Shown here one piece after another: positions 4,712 through 7,893 of a DNA stretch of 7,893 nucleotides. Every line of letters begins with the position of its first letter. Within the stretch, counting starts at the first letter, position 1. This stretch comes from Thermoflexus hugenholtzii JAD2 (GTDB lineage Bacteria > Chloroflexota > Dehalococcoidia > SHYB01). Location of the stretch: contig CAMAVV010000068.1 of the NCBI GenBank assembly GCA_945861815.1, forward strand, positions 1 to 7,893, read 5' to 3'. Both the position numbers and the translations under genes were made by a program. Under the pieces are notes generated by a model. The model saw only the letters and a list, made by a program, of their open reading frames with translations. It did no database searches and had not been told where the DNA came from.

Positions 4712-6934
4712 ATGGCTGATTTTCTCCAAGGCCTCAATCCCGCCCAGCGCGAAGCCGTCGAGTCCATCAACGGGCCGGTGCTGGTCGTCGCCGGGCCGGG
4801 CAGCGGCAAGACCCGCGTCATCGTCCACCGCATCGCCTACCTGATACGCACCTGCGGCGTGCGCCCATACCGCATGATGGCCGTAACCTTCACGAACAAG
4901 GCCGCTCGCGAGATGATCGAGCGCGTCGATCGCCTGGTGGGCGAATCGGCGAAGGGACTGACCATCGGCACCTTCCACGCCATCGGCGCGCGTATCCTGC
5001 GCATCGAATCCGAAGCCGCGGGCCTGGAGCAGAACTTTGTCATCTACGATGAAGACGACCAGAGCGCACTCATCAAACGGGCGATGCAAGAGTTGAACCT
5101 CGACCCGAAGAAGTTCGGCCCAGGCAGCATCAAGCACAGCATCTCAGCGGCGAAGGCGAAGGTGGTCACGCCCGCCGCCTTCGCGGCGAACGTCGCGGGC
5201 TATTTCGATGAGGTCGTCTCGCGGGTCTACGAGCGATACGAAGGCCTCCTGCGGCAGTGCAACGCCATGGACTTCGACGACCTCATCACGCGCGTAGTGC
5301 ACCTCTTCGAAAAGGAGCCGGAGATACGCGAGAAATACCAGGAGCGCTATGTCCATGTCCTCGTGGACGAGTTCCAGGACACGAACGCAGCGCAGTACCG
5401 CCTGGCGCGGCTCATCGCAGGGCGTCACCGCAACCTCTGCGTCGTCGGCGACCCCGACCAGTCCATCTACTCGTGGCGTCAGGCCGACCTCACGAACATC
5501 CTGAACTTCGAGCGCGACTTTCCCGGTGCGAAGAGCGTGAAGCTGGAGCAGAACTACCGCTCGACGCAGACCATCGTAGAGGCGGCGGCGAAGGTCATCG
5601 CCCTCAACAAGGCCCGCAAGGCGAAGGATCTGTGGACGGAGAACACGACAGGCTCGCCGGTGACCCTTATCGACGCCCTGGACGAGCAGGATGAAGCGCA
5701 GACGGTCGTTGGGGAGATCGACAGGCTTGTGAAGCAGGAGCGTCTGCGCTATGGCGATTGCGCCATCCTCTATCGCACCAACGCCCAGTCGCGGCCCCTG
5801 GAAGAGGCCTTCGTCCGCTACGGCCTGCCCTATCGCCTCGTCGGCGCAACGCGCTTCTATGAGCGGCGCGAGGTGAAAGACGTTCTTGCCTATCTGCGCC
5901 TCATCCACAATCCCTTCGACGATGTGAGCCTTCTGCGCATCGTCAACGTGCCGTCCCGCGGCGTGGGCCAGCGCAGCCTCGACGAGCTGGCGCGGTGGGC
6001 AGGCCAGCAGCAGGTGCCCCTCTACACTGCCATCCAATTGCTGGCCCAGCCCGAGGAGGGAGGCAGCCAGCCTCCTGACCTAGGGGCGCGCGCCGTCAAA
6101 TCCCTGACTGGATTTCTTTCTATGATCGACGAGCTTGGGCAGGAGAGCCGCGAGGCGAGCGTCGCGCGCTTCATCGACCGCGTCCTCGAGCGCACAGGCT
6201 ATCGCGATTCACTCCTGGCGAGCGACGAACGCGGCGACGAGCGGCTGGAGAACGTCGGCGAGTTGAAGACGGCCGCCGACCAAGTTGTCTATACCGGGGA
6301 GAGCGGCCAGCTTGGACAGTTCCTTGAGAACGTCGCCCTCGTCTCCGACCTCGATAATCTCGATCAGCGCGCCAACGCCGTGAACCTCATCACCCTTCAC
6401 CAGGCGAAGGGCCTCGAATTCCCCGTCGTCTTCATCGTCGGCATGGAGGAGGGCGTCCTGCCCCACATCCGCTCCTTCGAAGACCCGGCCCAGATGGAAG
6501 AAGAGCGCCGCCTCTGCTACGTCGGCATGACGCGCGCCCAGCAGCGCCTCTTCCTGCTTCGCGCCTATCGCCGTGCCGCCATGGGGATGCGCACCAATAA
6601 TCCGCCGTCGCGCTTCCTCGCCGATATCCCTGCGAAGCTCACCTCGAACCCCAGGCAGCGCCGCACCGTCGCCACTGCGGCAGTCTCCGTTGGGCGCGCG
6701 CCTGAGGGTGAGCCGTGGATGCCGTCGTATATGAAGACAGCCGAACCGCAAAAGCCAGTCGTCATCGCCTTTCGAGCCGGCGAGCGCGTCCAGCACAGCG
6801 GCTTCGGCGAAGGTGTCGTCATCTCTTGCGTCCCCGATGGCGGCGACCAAGTGGTGACCGTCGCCTTTCGCGGCGCCACGGGTGTGAAACGTCTTCTGCA
6901 TAGCCTCGCCAACCTGCAAAAGTTGGATGGATAG
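4712..6934 (+). CDS. pcrA: ATP-dependent DNA helicase PcrA/UvrD (superfamily 1A)
   Basis: This 740-residue 3'-5' helicase is used in nucleotide excision and mismatch repair and in clearing replication and transcription blocks. All motifs are present: Q motif LNPAQREAV (8-16), Walker A AGPGSGKT (27-34), Ia FTNKAA (60-65), GTFHA (86-90), Walker B/II VDEFQDT (218-224), III GDPDQSIYSWRQA (246-258), IV EQNYRST (279-285), V LITLHQAKGLEF (559-570) and VI YVGMTRAQQRL (603-613). The last 55 residues (from FRAGERVQHSGFGEG) are the Tudor-like domain that ends PcrA proteins and contacts RNA polymerase in studied members. This favours PcrA over Rep or RecB-type relatives, and the length is normal. The start is the ATG next to a consensus -10 box. 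tsaD begins on the base after the stop, so the two are co-transcribed. Confidence 0.97.
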   Translation: MADFLQGLNPAQREAVESINGPVLVVAGPGSGKTRVIVHRIAYLIRTCGVRPYRMMAVTFTNKAAREMIERVDRLVGESAKGLTIGTFHAIGARILRIESEAAGLEQNFVIYDEDDQSALIKRAMQELNLDPKKFGPGSIKHSISAAKAKVVTPAAFAANVAGYFDEVVSRVYERYEGLLRQCNAMDFDDLITRVVHLFEKEPEIREKYQERYVHVLVDEFQDTNAAQYRLARLIAGRHRNLCVVGDPDQSIYSWRQADLTNILNFERDFPGAKSVKLEQNYRSTQTIVEAAAKVIALNKARKAKDLWTENTTGSPVTLIDALDEQDEAQTVVGEIDRLVKQERLRYGDCAILYRTNAQSRPLEEAFVRYGLPYRLVGATRFYERREVKDVLAYLRLIHNPFDDVSLLRIVNVPSRGVGQRSLDELARWAGQQQVPLYTAIQLLAQPEEGGSQPPDLGARAVKSLTGFLSMIDELGQESREASVARFIDRVLERTGYRDSLLASDERGDERLENVGELKTAADQVVYTGESGQLGQFLENVALVSDLDNLDQRANAVNLITLHQAKGLEFPVVFIVGMEEGVLPHIRSFEDPAQMEEERRLCYVGMTRAQQRLFLLRAYRRAAMGMRTNNPPSRFLADIPAKLTSNPRQRRTVATAAVSVGRAPEGEPWMPSYMKTAEPQKPVVIAFRAGERVQHSGFGEGVVISCVPDGGDQVVTVAFRGATGVKRLLHSLANLQKLDG

Positions 6935-7893
6935 ATGAGAGTCCTCGGCATCGAAACCTCCTGCGATGAAACCTCCGCCGCCGTCGTCGAAGACGGCTCG
7001 CGCATCCTCTCGAACGTCATTTCCTCCCAGGTGGAGATCCACGCCCGCTATGGCGGCATCGTGCCTGAGGTCGCCTCGCGCCAGCACGTCCTGCAGATCG
7101 TTCCCATCGTCCGCGAGGCGATGGCCCACGCGGGCGTCACGCTGGACCAGATCGACGCCCTCGCCGTCACCTCAGGCCCTGGCTTGGCAGGCGCATTATT
7201 GGTGGGCGTGAACTATGCCAAGGCCCTTGCCCTTGCCAAAGGAAAGCCCCTCGCAGGCGTGAACCATCTCGAGGCGCATATCTACGCCAACTGGCTCGGC
7301 ATGAACGGGGAAGCGGGAAAGCCGCCTGATCTGCCGAGCCTCTGTCTTATCGTCTCCGGCGGTCACACTGACCTTGTGCTGGTGCGCGGCCACGGCGACT
7401 ACACCTTGGCGGGCAGGACGAGGGACGACGCGGCGGGCGAGGCCTTCGATAAGGCGGCGCGCATCTTGGGTCTTGGCTACCCAGGCGGCCCTGCCATCCA
7501 AAAGATCGCTGAAGAGGCGACTGCGCCGGTGACGCTGCCCCGCGCCTGGCTCAAAGGCTCCCGTGACTTCAGTTTCAGCGGCCTCAAGACGGCGACGCTG
7601 CATATGGCCCAAGAGATGGGCCTGTACCCGATGCCTGAGGAGACTGTCGCACGCGCCGCGTTGCGGACAAAGGTCGCGAACGTCGCGGCGGGATTTCAAG
7701 AGGCCGTCGTCGACGTGCTGGTGACGAAGGCGGTGGAGGCGGCGAGGGCCTATCGCGTGAAGTCCGTCATGCTGGCCGGGGGCGTTGCGGCGAACAAGCC
7801 CTTGCGCCAGCGCCTTGTGGAGCGTTCTCCTGTGCCGGTGACGATCCCGCCCTTCGTCCTCTGCACCGATAACGCGGCGATGGTGGCGGCGAG
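6935..7893 (+). CDS. tsaD: tRNA N6-adenosine threonylcarbamoyltransferase TsaD, 3' end cut
   Basis: TsaD (formerly Gcp/YgjD) transfers threonylcarbamoyl from TC-AMP to A37 of tRNAs that decode ANN codons, together with TsaB and TsaE. The 319 codons here are open to the window edge; the family is usually 330-350 residues, so only a short tail is missing. Visible features are the ASKHA nucleotide-binding start GIETSCDETS (5-14), the metal-binding HLEAH (111-115) with His111 and His115, SGGHT (141-145), DDAAGEAFDKAARILGL (164-180), SFSGLKTA (213-220), AGGVAANK (281-288) and CTDNAAM (310-316), whose Asp312 is the third metal ligand. The ATG follows the pcrA stop with no gap (TAGATG), so translation is probably coupled; only a weak GGATGG lies upstream. 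The tRNA-Met(CAU) in this window is a predicted substrate class. Confidence 0.97.
   Translation, partial: MRVLGIETSCDETSAAVVEDGSRILSNVISSQVEIHARYGGIVPEVASRQHVLQIVPIVREAMAHAGVTLDQIDALAVTSGPGLAGALLVGVNYAKALALAKGKPLAGVNHLEAHIYANWLGMNGEAGKPPDLPSLCLIVSGGHTDLVLVRGHGDYTLAGRTRDDAAGEAFDKAARILGLGYPGGPAIQKIAEEATAPVTLPRAWLKGSRDFSFSGLKTATLHMAQEMGLYPMPEETVARAALRTKVANVAAGFQEAVVDVLVTKAVEAARAYRVKSVMLAGGVAANKPLRQRLVERSPVPVTIPPFVLCTDNAAMVAA

Noticed and set aside
5144..6037. Minus-strand open frame of 297 codons inside pcrA
   Set aside because: It overlaps helicase motifs II-IV on the other strand, and its composition is that of a shadow frame. The similar minus-strand frame at 6209-7129 crosses the pcrA-tsaD junction and is rejected for the same reason.
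1..7893. A defence system, CRISPR array, prophage or mobile element
   Set aside because: I saw no direct-repeat arrays, transposase or integrase motifs, or defence-domain genes. The only possible trace of mobility is the tRNA relic with the GIY-YIG gene nearby.

Overview
The window is GC-rich chromosomal DNA from a bacterium and carries mostly housekeeping genes. Genes are tightly packed, with no insertion sequence, phage gene, CRISPR array or toxin-antitoxin pair. I suspect a Chloroflexota-like lineage (Dehalococcoidia or a relative). The reasons are a Thermotoga-type SpeD beside an ACL5-like aminopropyltransferase, a stand-alone BioD-like/DRTGG protein, and several genes that appear to be transcribed without a 5' leader. 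This placement rests on family knowledge and is tentative; no rRNA or marker tree is available here.

Layout. Positions 1-1217 are read on the minus strand. From upstream to downstream they hold an SDR-family oxidoreductase with its own sigma70-type promoter, a promoter for a small tRNA cluster, tRNA-Met(CAU), a decayed copy of the 3' half of that tRNA, tRNA-Val(CAC) with an encoded CCA, and 8 bases later the start of a GIY-YIG nuclease-domain gene that runs off the left edge. Positions 1235-7893 are read on the plus strand: a BioD-like/DRTGG protein, speD and an aminopropyltransferase gene (speE-like) as a polyamine operon, a class I methyltransferase of unknown substrate, a PcrA/UvrD helicase, and tsaD, which begins directly after the helicase stop codon and is cut by the right edge. 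The SDR and BioD-like genes are divergent, with back-to-back promoters whose -35 boxes are 17 bases apart.

How the genes work together. SpeD makes decarboxylated S-adenosylmethionine, and the next gene uses it to add an aminopropyl group to a polyamine. The sequence of that enzyme looks more like plant thermospermine synthase (ACL5) than classical spermidine synthase, so a spermine isomer or long-chain polyamine may be the product. PcrA (repair and clearing of stalled replication or transcription complexes) and TsaD (t6A modification of ANN-decoding tRNAs) share a transcript but have no evident functional link. The tRNA-Met in this window is itself a predicted t6A substrate.

I found no convincing new multi-gene system. 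The points most worth a second look are the tRNA relic between the two tRNAs, the repeated placement of -10 boxes 6-10 bases before start codons with no Shine-Dalgarno sequence, the ACL5-like enzyme beside speD, and the tRNA-Val/GIY-YIG junction. No stretch above 300 bases lacks a gene.
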